A stretch of 64,000 bases of DNA from Candidatus Krumholzibacteriia bacterium (lineage in GTDB: Bacteria > Krumholzibacteriota > Krumholzibacteriia > LZORAL124-64-63): NCBI GenBank assembly GCA_024763215.1, contig JANTFX010000001.1, positions 91,816 to 155,815 of the forward strand. The letters run 5' to 3'. The position numbers and the translations under genes are program-made. This document shows positions 28,070 to 36,882 of this stretch, in pieces. Under the pieces are notes generated by a model. It saw nothing but the letters and a program-made list of their open reading frames with translations, was not told where the DNA came from and did no database searches. How positions within the stretch are numbered: position 1 is the stretch's first letter; the number at the start of each line of letters is the position of its first letter.

Positions 28070-29294
28070 TTGTGCCTCGGAGATTGTTTCTCCTTATGGA
28101 TCAGACAACCGCTTCCTTGTCTTTCAACTTCAGGATTTAGTACGCATACTTCAACTCATGCTTCCTGTTGTGTGGCAGTGCTCTGGTCACCACCGCCCGG
28201 TCATAGTACTGAGACCACCTGGGTGGCAATTCACACTGGGACCTGAACAATCTCCTGCTTAATATCTCATGTATTTGCAAAGGCCTGGACAATATTCCCT
28301 TGGCCATCGCTGGTGTTGGACTTCCCCGGACCTTCTCTCGTCTGCCCTTGATATAGTTCCTCCACACTAGCATCACCGCCAACCGCTCGGCGCTGCTCTG
28401 ACGACGCTTCGACCATGCGATCGTCTCTCGCTTGTGGTTTCCGCTGCTGTGCCTGATCAGCAGATCCAGCAAGTTGACCGGCCACAAGTTGTTATTTTTG
28501 TCCCGGTGTTTCTTGCCGGAGGTAACCCGGTGGTCAATCCTTGTTGACACATGCTTCAAGGACCGTCTATAGGCATGGTGGTCATCACTGAAGACCACTG
28601 CTGAAGCCACTCCTCTCAGCGACACCTCGAGTACCTCCTGCATATCCTTCTCGATAGCTTTGGGATCGGGTCGGCCATAGCATTCCTCCAACAGCTGGCG
28701 TCGATTTTTCTGTTCTGGTGTCATCCTGCCCTTACGGCGTAAGGGGCTATCGGTAAAATAGATGAAGAAATCGCTTTCTTTTTCGACTGCGACGTGATGG
28801 TGGATAGGGAAGTATTGGCTGAACTCAAAGGACTCGAAGCCATCGATGACGATCTCGGTTGCTTGGGTTGCCTCCTGCATCATTTGCCAGTGGAACAAGA
28901 GGCAGTGCCTGCCGAGGCGGGCCAGGTGGCGGTCTATGGTACAAGGGGAAACGTTCAAGTCGCGGGCTATCTGCCTGTTGGCCATACAGCCTATGGTTTT
29001 CATAAAGATCAGTAGGTCCAGGTCCGGTCTTTTCTGCCAGTAGGTGGTGGAGAAGGTCTGGGTGCTGAAGGATCGTCCACAGGATTTGCATGTAAACCGT
29101 TGGATTCGGTGGGGAGGGGTGAAGCGTTTGAAAAAGCCGGTTTTCTTGAAGGGCCATGGTCCGCCGGAGTGGTTGTGATAGATACAGTTAGGGTTAGGGC
29201 AGAAGGGGGGCACCCATGCTGATTGGTTGGTGCGGGTAAATTGCATGCCGGATTGCAGGCAAGCCCCGGTCCAGACACAATCTCGGAGGCACAA
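28070..29294 (-). mobile_element. Complete insertion sequence, 1225 bp, with 22-bp imperfect terminal inverted repeats
   Basis: Left TTGTGCCTCGGAGATTGTTTCT (28070-28091) vs reverse complement of the right end TTGTGCCTCCGAGATTGTGTCT (29273-29294): 20/22 identical; encloses one transposase ORF; visibly lower GC. Confidence 0.85.
28137..29246 (-). CDS. IS transposase with zinc ribbon, HTH and DDE-like catalytic region
   Basis: CPNPNCIYH...RFTCKSCGRSFSTQTFS; MANRQIARDLNVSPCTIDRHLARLGR; candidate Asp/Glu in EIVIDGFES, VVFSDDHHAY, SAERLAVMLVWRNYIK. The ORF track start at 29315 lies outside the right TIR, so Met at 29246 is preferred. Confidence 0.8.
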   Translation of the reverse strand: MQFTRTNQSAWVPPFCPNPNCIYHNHSGGPWPFKKTGFFKRFTPPHRIQRFTCKSCGRSFSTQTFSTTYWQKRPDLDLLIFMKTIGCMANRQIARDLNVSPCTIDRHLARLGRHCLLFHWQMMQEATQATEIVIDGFESFEFSQYFPIHHHVAVEKESDFFIYFTDSPLRRKGRMTPEQKNRRQLLEECYGRPDPKAIEKDMQEVLEVSLRGVASAVVFSDDHHAYRRSLKHVSTRIDHRVTSGKKHRDKNNNLWPVNLLDLLIRHSSGNHKRETIAWSKRRQSSAERLAVMLVWRNYIKGRREKVRGSPTPAMAKGILSRPLQIHEILSRRLFRSQCELPPRWSQYYDRAVVTRALPHNRKHELKYAY

Positions 29295-29308
29295 GGGGAA
29301 CGTTAAGG

Positions 29309-29338
29309 TTGACACCGGGCGATTCGGATCCCTATATT
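29309..29338 (+). promoter_or_regulatory. Promoter for the lipoprotein genes downstream of the IS
   Basis: TTGACA (29309-29314), 18-bp spacer, TATATT (29333-29338); starts 15 bp outside the IS right end. Confidence 0.6.
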
Positions 29339-29472
29339 TCAGGAGCAGTTATTTGATTTGCCCCGCGGGCTGTGCCCACGGCCGGCCACCGGCCAACAAG
29401 CCGCCGAACCCACCTCGGCGCCTGTATAGAATCTGCTGTACCGCTCACGCTTCCTGGAGGATGCACGCCAGT

Positions 29473-31809
29473 ATGAGGATCAGTCGCAGTTCACATTGTC
29501 GGGTCCTGGTCGGCTTGGTGCTGATGGCCCTTGCACTGGCTGGGTGCCGGGCTTTCGAGCCCGAGGCGGTCATCGTCAACAAGGCCCCGGAAACCTACAT
29601 CATCGGCGCTCCCCTGGAAGACGGTGGGGGGTACTACCATTTCCACGTATACTGGTACGGATCGGATGAGGACGGCCAGGTGGATAGGTTCGTTTGGGCG
29701 CTGACCGACACCACCGTCCAGGACGATGAGACCACGGACGACGAGGAGGATGTGCGGTTCAATCCGGCCCTCGATGCGACCACGCTGGAAATCGGGCATT
29801 ATACCACACGCACCGACTCCATCTTCAACTTCACCATCGACCAGGGTGTCAGCCCGTCCTATGACATGACCCTGCACATGGTTGCCATCGACGATTTCGG
29901 GGATTTCGACCGCACGCCCGCCCGTCTGCATTTCTTCAGCAACACCCTGGGCAATCCGTCCCTGCGGTTTTTCCGCATCGATGGGATCGATACCATCCCC
30001 ATGGCTTCCGGCTATGTCGATACGGTCGGTTTCGGCCATCCTTACCAGATCGGCTGGTCGGGGGTATCCCCCAACATCAGGGGTTACGACCCTGTGGCCC
30101 TGGCCCGGGTGGATACGGTCTACCCCTTCGATGACGGTCTGTTCGGATACAAGTGGTTGATCTCGGGAGAGCTGGGCGGGAGCTGCGTCCCTTCGGTGGA
30201 GGATTGCTGGCACCCGCGCCGTTTCAACGAGGCCACCGGGGACAGTTTCTCCTACTTCGGCGATGTGACGAGCCTGTTGTTCGCCAACAACGACACGGGC
30301 AACGATCCGTTCAGCAAGCTGCTGCCCAGCGGTGAGGTCGGCATCCAGGTCAACTCCATCGACGTGGCCGGGGTCGAGGTCGCAACTTTCATGCGGCCGT
30401 TCAACTTCGTCGTGAATTACGATCCGGAAACGGAAATCGTGGAGGGTTTCGATACCAGGCATCCGGAGGATCAGGAGCAGTATCCCTATTATATCCAGCT
30501 CAATGATCCGTCCCAGGTTCATCACCCGTTCCAGGACGGTGACAGGATTCCCGATCGCACCTACGTGGTGGTCAAGGCCCTGGGCCGGGATGATCCGCGT
30601 GACAACAAGCTGGATCCTGAATTCCAGACCGCGTTCACGGGTTTCATCAGCGGTGTGCGGGATAATTTCTTCGGCGGGACCTTCCCGTTCGTTTCCGAGG
30701 CCAGCGAGATCAATTATGAACCCGCCTGGCCGGCGGATGAGGAAGGCTGGTATGCCGATACCCTCGGGTTCCTGACCGCCCCCCGCACCGAGTTCACGGT
30801 GCACATGCAGGCCATCGACGAACACGGCCGGCGTGACGGCTCACCGGCCGAGCTCTCTTTCGATGTGGGGTATCCTCCCTGCATCCAGTGCATCGAGACC
30901 CTGCCCAATTCCTCCTCGACCTCACGGTACGGTTCGGACGTGGCATGCTACGACGGTGTGTCCAGCCACGAATGTTTCGATGGCACGGATATCTACCGCA
31001 TCAACAAGGACGGGCAGGGCAGCCAGAGCGATCATCCCTACCTGGAGAGACTGCTCGACGGCTTCATCCTGGTCGACAAGGCCACGGGCTTCGCCCAGTC
31101 CGCCGAGAATCTGGGTGATGACCCGGAGGCGACACGTGCGGCCAATTATGTGGTCGATGCGCAGCGCTACCGCATGATTGTTCTGTTGCACGGCAAGGAT
31201 GACCCCCGGGAGGCATGGGATAACCCGGTTTACCGCGAGATGGCCTGGAAATACCAGGTGGATTACGACAACGACCCCTTCAACCAGATCAAGGACGGGG
31301 GAGGAAGCGACAACATCAACGATCCGACCTGGGGCAGCAAGGGTGTCGGCTCCGGGCTGGAAATCCAATCCGCCACGGGCCTGTGGAAGATCGCCGTGGA
31401 TATCGCCGTGCCGACCGATCTCATGGTGAGGGGGCCGGAGAGCTACTACACGTTCACCTTGTTCTACGGCCTCGCCGGGCAGGACTCGACCCTGGCGGAC
31501 CAGCTCTTCGACGCGACGACCAAGCAGAGCGGTCATGGCCAGATCCAGGCCGTGGCCCTGGACCAGGCCCAGTGCAACCCCATCTATACTCCGCCGCGGC
31601 CGGCCGCGTACAACCTGTTCAGGAATGTCAGGCCGGACGCCCCCCTGCTCAACGGGACGTGGCGCGACTGCAGCCTTACCGGGCATGATGTGAAGCTTTC
31701 CATTGACCTGTCCCAGGCGGCCATGGCCAGCCTTGAGGGTGAGCCGGCGGTCAAGGATTTTCAGATCATCATCGAGACCAGTACCGGGGATTTCCCCTCT
31801 TCACCCTGA
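29473..31809 (+). CDS. Surface lipoprotein of unknown function
   Basis: MRISRSSHCRVLVGLVLMALALAGCRAF lipobox (LAGC); Fn3-like YWYGSDEDGQVDRFVWALTD. Start could also be ATG 29461. Confidence 0.75.
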   Translation: MRISRSSHCRVLVGLVLMALALAGCRAFEPEAVIVNKAPETYIIGAPLEDGGGYYHFHVYWYGSDEDGQVDRFVWALTDTTVQDDETTDDEEDVRFNPALDATTLEIGHYTTRTDSIFNFTIDQGVSPSYDMTLHMVAIDDFGDFDRTPARLHFFSNTLGNPSLRFFRIDGIDTIPMASGYVDTVGFGHPYQIGWSGVSPNIRGYDPVALARVDTVYPFDDGLFGYKWLISGELGGSCVPSVEDCWHPRRFNEATGDSFSYFGDVTSLLFANNDTGNDPFSKLLPSGEVGIQVNSIDVAGVEVATFMRPFNFVVNYDPETEIVEGFDTRHPEDQEQYPYYIQLNDPSQVHHPFQDGDRIPDRTYVVVKALGRDDPRDNKLDPEFQTAFTGFISGVRDNFFGGTFPFVSEASEINYEPAWPADEEGWYADTLGFLTAPRTEFTVHMQAIDEHGRRDGSPAELSFDVGYPPCIQCIETLPNSSSTSRYGSDVACYDGVSSHECFDGTDIYRINKDGQGSQSDHPYLERLLDGFILVDKATGFAQSAENLGDDPEATRAANYVVDAQRYRMIVLLHGKDDPREAWDNPVYREMAWKYQVDYDNDPFNQIKDGGGSDNINDPTWGSKGVGSGLEIQSATGLWKIAVDIAVPTDLMVRGPESYYTFTLFYGLAGQDSTLADQLFDATTKQSGHGQIQAVALDQAQCNPIYTPPRPAAYNLFRNVRPDAPLLNGTWRDCSLTGHDVKLSIDLSQAAMASLEGEPAVKDFQIIIETSTGDFPSSP

Positions 31810-31848
31810 GGGAATTCGATGGCGACCAGAGGACCGAGGAGATTCTCA

Positions 31849-34305
31849 ATGATCAGGCGATTTTTCATGACGGTTCTGGCGCTGGGGATGGTGGCCCTGC
31901 TGGCCGCATGCTCCACCGACACGAACCTCGGCGGAGTCAAGATCCCCAACGCGAGGCCCGACACCAGGGTCGCGGGCCAGCCTCCGACACTGCTGGAGGC
32001 CGGTTACGCGGTGGAATTCCACTGGACAGGCTCCGACCCCGACGGGAAGGTCGCCGGCTACGAGTGGAAGATCAGCGACAACGGTTTCGACGGCATCAGC
32101 CCCCGCGATACCCTCACCATCGACCCTTTGACCGGGGCCGTCCTGCATCCCTGGCGGTTTACAACCGCCACCGACACCACCTTCTTCGTGCTGGCCGACC
32201 AGCCGAATTTTCCCGGTGACCCCGCCGGTGATCCCCGGAGCTTCCGTTCCCACTCCCTGTTCGTCAGGGCGGTGGATGCCACCGGCGCCAAGGATCCGAC
32301 ACCCGCCTATATCTCGTTCACCTCCACGACCCTGGTCCCCACCTGCCGGGTCGTGTTCTCCAAGGGCCTGCCGGACAGAGGCCCCCAGGTCGCTCCGCCG
32401 ACCGTGAACGTCGGCTGGGAGGGGGACGACCCCGATTTCGGCCAGAAGATGCCCACCCGGGTGCGTTACCTCTGGAAGAAGGCCCCCTCGGTCGACGGCC
32501 GCTACTATTACCTGAACAACTACATCAATCAGGACAGCCTCACCTTCGACGACCCGGACTGGTCCGCCTGGCAGCCCTACAAGCCCCTGCAGGCAGACCG
32601 TATGATCCCGTTCTCCCAGCAGGAAGACGGCATGTTCTATCTGTTCGCCGTTCAGGTCCAGGATACCGCCGGAGCGGTCAGCGTGGGCCTGGGCTATCAG
32701 AAGGAAGTCGGCCATTTCCAGGTGCAGTACAACCGTTTCAAGCCCGGTGTGACGGTGGATGAACAGTTCCTGGGGCCGGGCAACCAGACGGCCGAGGTGG
32801 CATCCGGCCAGCCCATCAACTTCAAGTGGACCGCCGACGCCAGCTCCTATGGGGGGCATATCGTTTCCTACCGGCACGGCTGGGACATCACCAACCTGGA
32901 CGACGATGCCGATCCGGGGTGGGCCGTACCGCCCGGGCTGTCGCCCCAGAACCTCTTCGACCGCGAGCGGACCTTCCAGGAGGGGATCCATACCTTCTCC
33001 CTGCGCGTAACGGATGATTCCGGCCAGCACAAGGACTTCCAGAGGGTGATCAAGGTGATCCCCTACGTGGATCAGAATTTCCAGCGTCCGCTGATGATCC
33101 TTGACCAGGTCGTGGACCATAACGTGCAGAATTGGCCCGGCCCCGACGGCCGCCCCCGCAACGATGAGAGCTACCGCAACGCCTACTGGCGGTTCCTGGA
33201 TGATGTCCAGGGTGGGGTCTCGGGGGTCGAGTGGTCCAAGGACTGGCATGAGCATACCGAGATTTTGAATTACTCCGACGTCGTCGGCTACAGGGCGGTG
33301 TTGTGTTATGCCCAGTACAACGATAGCCAGCAGACCCTCAAGAATCTGCGCACCGGCACCGATGGCAAAGACAAATACGTCTGGTTGATCCCTTACCAGG
33401 AAAGAGGCGGCAACTTCTTCCTGGTTGGTGGTTCCAGCATGGAGTCCTTCATCCCTTCCAACATCGGCAATTATGCCCTGCCCATCGTTTTCACCACGCG
33501 GGAGAGATCCCTGCTGGTGGGCAGTTTCGAGGAGACCATCGGATTCGGGACGCGTGAGCTGCCCGACGGAACCGTCGTGCAGCGGGGTCCGTTGATGTAT
33601 CCCTATGCCGGGGCCGGGATCGCCGCCCTGGACTGGACGTCCCCCAATGGCAAGTACGTCTACGGGCGCCAGGTGGCCGCATCCCGTGACCGGACCGTCG
33701 ACTGCGTCGGGCTCAAGGGTCTGGCTCTGGATCCCGATTTCAAGGCGCACCAGGGGATCGGGCCCGGTGTGGTCCCCGATACCATGTGGACCAACCCGGA
33801 TATCGACTGGTATGACGCCCGGGCCGCGGCGGCGGATACGGTGCGCCTGGCGACCGTGAATTTCCCCTTCCGCAACGACGAGTTCGTCAACTTCAACATC
33901 AGTCCGCGGACCTCGTCGATCACCCTCCAGGAGTGTGATTGGCCCGACGCGCCCGGTGGCCAGTGCATCGAGCCCATGTTCAGGGGTATTGCACGCATGG
34001 ACTGGCTGCGCGAGCTCCGCTGGCGGCGGGGAGACACCGGTTGGCCGCACAGCGAATTCGAGGACAAGGATATCGTGGAGATCTGCGGACCTCTGGCGCT
34101 CAACGAGTACGAGGGCCAATCGCTTTCCAGCGCCAAGACCAACGGCAAGACCTTCGGCTATTTCTCCTACAAGCTTGTCCGGGACAAGCCGGGCAACAAG
34201 GCTGATGTGTACTGGGGGTTCGACCCTTACCGGTTCGATCCGGAGGGGTCGAAAAAGGCCATCCGTTGGGTGCTGAGCTACTTCGGAATTCCGATCAACC
34301 AGTGA
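31849..34305 (+). CDS. Surface lipoprotein of unknown function, related in N-terminal domain to the preceding gene
   Basis: MIRRFFMTVLALGMVALLAACSTD lipobox (LAAC); FHWTGSDPDGKVAGYEWKISD; alternative start 31819. Confidence 0.75.
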   Translation: MIRRFFMTVLALGMVALLAACSTDTNLGGVKIPNARPDTRVAGQPPTLLEAGYAVEFHWTGSDPDGKVAGYEWKISDNGFDGISPRDTLTIDPLTGAVLHPWRFTTATDTTFFVLADQPNFPGDPAGDPRSFRSHSLFVRAVDATGAKDPTPAYISFTSTTLVPTCRVVFSKGLPDRGPQVAPPTVNVGWEGDDPDFGQKMPTRVRYLWKKAPSVDGRYYYLNNYINQDSLTFDDPDWSAWQPYKPLQADRMIPFSQQEDGMFYLFAVQVQDTAGAVSVGLGYQKEVGHFQVQYNRFKPGVTVDEQFLGPGNQTAEVASGQPINFKWTADASSYGGHIVSYRHGWDITNLDDDADPGWAVPPGLSPQNLFDRERTFQEGIHTFSLRVTDDSGQHKDFQRVIKVIPYVDQNFQRPLMILDQVVDHNVQNWPGPDGRPRNDESYRNAYWRFLDDVQGGVSGVEWSKDWHEHTEILNYSDVVGYRAVLCYAQYNDSQQTLKNLRTGTDGKDKYVWLIPYQERGGNFFLVGGSSMESFIPSNIGNYALPIVFTTRERSLLVGSFEETIGFGTRELPDGTVVQRGPLMYPYAGAGIAALDWTSPNGKYVYGRQVAASRDRTVDCVGLKGLALDPDFKAHQGIGPGVVPDTMWTNPDIDWYDARAAAADTVRLATVNFPFRNDEFVNFNISPRTSSITLQECDWPDAPGGQCIEPMFRGIARMDWLRELRWRRGDTGWPHSEFEDKDIVEICGPLALNEYEGQSLSSAKTNGKTFGYFSYKLVRDKPGNKADVYWGFDPYRFDPEGSKKAIRWVLSYFGIPINQ

Positions 34306-34378
34306 GCGCCCGCGGAGGTTGCTCGAATAGCGGCGGCGGTTTCCCGCCGCCGCCACGGACCCTGAAAGGCAGGAGTGC

Positions 34379-36721
34379 ATGAAGACAGGTAACTCCAAGG
34401 TGTTGAGTCTTTGTATCCTTGTCGCCGGGGTGCTGGGGCTGACCGGCATGGCGTCCGCCCAGACTCCCGATGCCGCCTGTGCCGCCGATTCCCTGTACCT
34501 GATTTCCCCGGCGAGCCTCCACATGGAATTGCAGACGGCCGAACCTCGGGGCATGATGGTCAGCTGGCCCAACCTGGATATATCCCAGGCCACCTGCTAC
34601 ACCCTGATCGACACCGCCGGATTGGGCTTCCAGGTTGATGTCTCGGGCGGGTTCGGTGACAAGGTGGACCGGGTGTTCAAGTTTCAGACCCAGAACTCGG
34701 GCGTGATCGGCGCCGCCCAGGCCGAGCCTCTGGTGGTCAAGTGGCAGCACCAGGGTTCCTCGCGCAACGGCGGTTTCGAAGGACTGCTCAACCTGGCGAA
34801 CAACGGAGGCCTCTGGCATTTCGACGCGACGGCAGGTACCTGGCAGCAGGTCAACGAGGGCCTGCCCATGACCTGGAAGCAGGTCAACATCGTGGCCCTG
34901 GCCGAGGCGCAGGACGGAACCCTGATCGCCGGCATGACCAAGGGGCAATCGCTGGATACTGATCCTGCCGGGCTGTACATCAATCATGGCGCGGGCTGGG
35001 AAAGGCTCGCGCCGGAAATCTTCGACGATTCGAACCTCATCACCCAGGTGGCGGTCTCGCCCGATGATGGCGATCATTTCCTGGTGGGCACCGACCGGTC
35101 CGGTCTGTTCGTGACCCGTGACGGCGGGGCGAGCTTCACCCAGTTGACCACGGAGCTTGATCCGGGCTACGAGCCCCAGCCCAGCCGCTTCGATGTGCAT
35201 GCCCTGGCCTGGCTCGGCGATACCATCTACGTCTTCGTCCAGAACCTGGGCGTTTTCGCGTCCGCGGACGGCGGGTCCAGCTTCTCCCGTATCGACCTGA
35301 TGGTGCCTTCGGATCTGGATTCTCCCGAACCCGACCTGATCATGCCGGTGGTCAATTCCTTCACCATGGATACCGCGCGCCCTGGCCGCATCCTGGCGAG
35401 CCTGCAGTTCCACGGCGTCTATGAAAGCACCGACAACGGTTCGACCTGGCACGATCTCTATGGTGATCTGCTGGTGCCGGATCCTGATGCCACCGGCGCC
35501 TGGGTCAACAGCGCCCTGGCCGCTGTGGTGGACCCTGCCGATGAGGACGTCATCCTGATGTCCATCTCCCAGAAGGGCCTATTCCGTACCTCTGATGGAG
35601 GGCTGACCTGGGCGGAGGTCGGCGGCGACGTCCAGCCTGAGAACCGGGCCCAGCTGACCCGGGCTGGGCTGCTGGTTTCCACTGGTGGCTCGGGGCGGGT
35701 CTATGCCGTCGAGGACGGCGTCGGGCTCCTGCGCAGCGACGATTTCGGCCTGACCTGGGTACAGGAAGCCGATGCTCCGGCCCTGAAATCGGGATTCCTG
35801 TTGCTGAACTCGGCCGCCGGCCCCGGTGATCTCCTGCTGGGGACCTATGGCGGTGGCATCTACGTTCCGGGTTCCATCCTGCCCCTGGCCGATACCTACT
35901 CCGCGGGCACATCGGTGGAGTTGCGGGACCTCGATCTCGGTCTGGCCGTTGCTTTCACCGCCGGCCCGGTCGTGCCCTCGCTGGACCCGGACAAGGGCAT
36001 GTTCCGTCTGGTCTGCCAGACCTTCCAGGGTTGGGCGGTCTGGCGGGCTCCGGCGCACGATCGCTACCACCCCGTCCTGCTGGGGCTGTACGACCGCGTC
36101 AATCCCGAGTCCTGCCTGGAGGGTTTCTGCGGGGATACCGATGTCCGGATCAGGCCCCAGTGTTTCGCTGCCAAGCGCGCGGCCTGCTTCGACGTCACCT
36201 CCTCTGATACGATCCGTTTCTTCGACCAGGAAGTCTACAACGGTTTCGCCTACTACTACTCCGTGACGAGTTTCGACTACGGCAACACCGCCCAGATCGA
36301 GCCCGAAAACAACTCGAATCCCCTGATGTTCTCCCCCCGTTGGGCAGGAGACGAGGAATCGCCCTTCACGGGGCAGGGCAACCAGTCCTACGTCCAGGTC
36401 AACATGGAGGCGGCCCCCGAGATCGCCGGGGACGGCGAAATCTATGTGTTCCCCAACCCCCTGCGTCCCGGGGCGGGGATTCCCGGGGAGGAGGGCAGGA
36501 CGGTGGTCTTCACGAACCTGCCGCGGGAATCCAACGTGCGGATCTTCACCCCGGCCGGTGACGACGTGATGGAACTGGGTCCGGAGGTGCAGCGAGGGGG
36601 CCAGATCTACTGGAACACCGAGAACCGGGACCATCTCTCGGTGGCGCCCGGGGTCTACCTCTACCGCGTCGATGCCCCCGGCCGCTCGGAATTCTGGGGC
36701 CGGTTGATCATCATCCGTTGA
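34379..36721 (+). CDS. Secreted beta-propeller/BNR-like (sortilin-type) protein with FlgD/T9SS-like C-terminus
   Basis: Signal peptide; repeated SxDGGxTW-like motifs (VTRDGGASFTQL, ASADGGSSFSRI, STDNGSTWHDL, TSDGGLTWAEV, RSDDFGLTWVQE); C-terminus VFPNPLRPG...GVYLYRVDAPGRSEFWGRLIIIR. Confidence 0.8.
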   Translation: MKTGNSKVLSLCILVAGVLGLTGMASAQTPDAACAADSLYLISPASLHMELQTAEPRGMMVSWPNLDISQATCYTLIDTAGLGFQVDVSGGFGDKVDRVFKFQTQNSGVIGAAQAEPLVVKWQHQGSSRNGGFEGLLNLANNGGLWHFDATAGTWQQVNEGLPMTWKQVNIVALAEAQDGTLIAGMTKGQSLDTDPAGLYINHGAGWERLAPEIFDDSNLITQVAVSPDDGDHFLVGTDRSGLFVTRDGGASFTQLTTELDPGYEPQPSRFDVHALAWLGDTIYVFVQNLGVFASADGGSSFSRIDLMVPSDLDSPEPDLIMPVVNSFTMDTARPGRILASLQFHGVYESTDNGSTWHDLYGDLLVPDPDATGAWVNSALAAVVDPADEDVILMSISQKGLFRTSDGGLTWAEVGGDVQPENRAQLTRAGLLVSTGGSGRVYAVEDGVGLLRSDDFGLTWVQEADAPALKSGFLLLNSAAGPGDLLLGTYGGGIYVPGSILPLADTYSAGTSVELRDLDLGLAVAFTAGPVVPSLDPDKGMFRLVCQTFQGWAVWRAPAHDRYHPVLLGLYDRVNPESCLEGFCGDTDVRIRPQCFAAKRAACFDVTSSDTIRFFDQEVYNGFAYYYSVTSFDYGNTAQIEPENNSNPLMFSPRWAGDEESPFTGQGNQSYVQVNMEAAPEIAGDGEIYVFPNPLRPGAGIPGEEGRTVVFTNLPRESNVRIFTPAGDDVMELGPEVQRGGQIYWNTENRDHLSVAPGVYLYRVDAPGRSEFWGRLIIIR

Positions 36722-36757
36722 GCGGATTCCGGTCTGGGGCGGCAAAATGTGATTTTC

Positions 36758-36788
36758 GGGTGCGGGTCCCTGGCCCGCACCCTATTTT
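36758..36788 (+). terminator. Rho-independent terminator
   Basis: Perfect 9-bp stem GGGTGCGGG-TCCCTGG-CCCGCACCC followed by TATTTT. Confidence 0.7.
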
Positions 36789-36840
36789 AGGGGCGGTCCA
36801 TTCTGAACCAACAGGGGCCGATCCCCTTTGATTGTGGTCA

Positions 36841-36871
36841 ACATGTCGGTCCTGGCGGACCGGCCACATGT
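36841..36871 (+). promoter_or_regulatory. Hairpin immediately upstream of the ppdK Shine-Dalgarno
   Basis: ACATGT-CGGTCC-TGGC-GGACCG-gcc-ACATGT; SD GGAGGAG follows at 36874-36880. Confidence 0.4.
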
Positions 36872-36882
36872 CTGGAGGAGCC

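Noticed and set aside
28137-29315. Transposase start at 29315 as given in the ORF track
   Set aside because: The extension passes through and beyond the right terminal inverted repeat (ends 29294); internal Met at 29246 is more plausible
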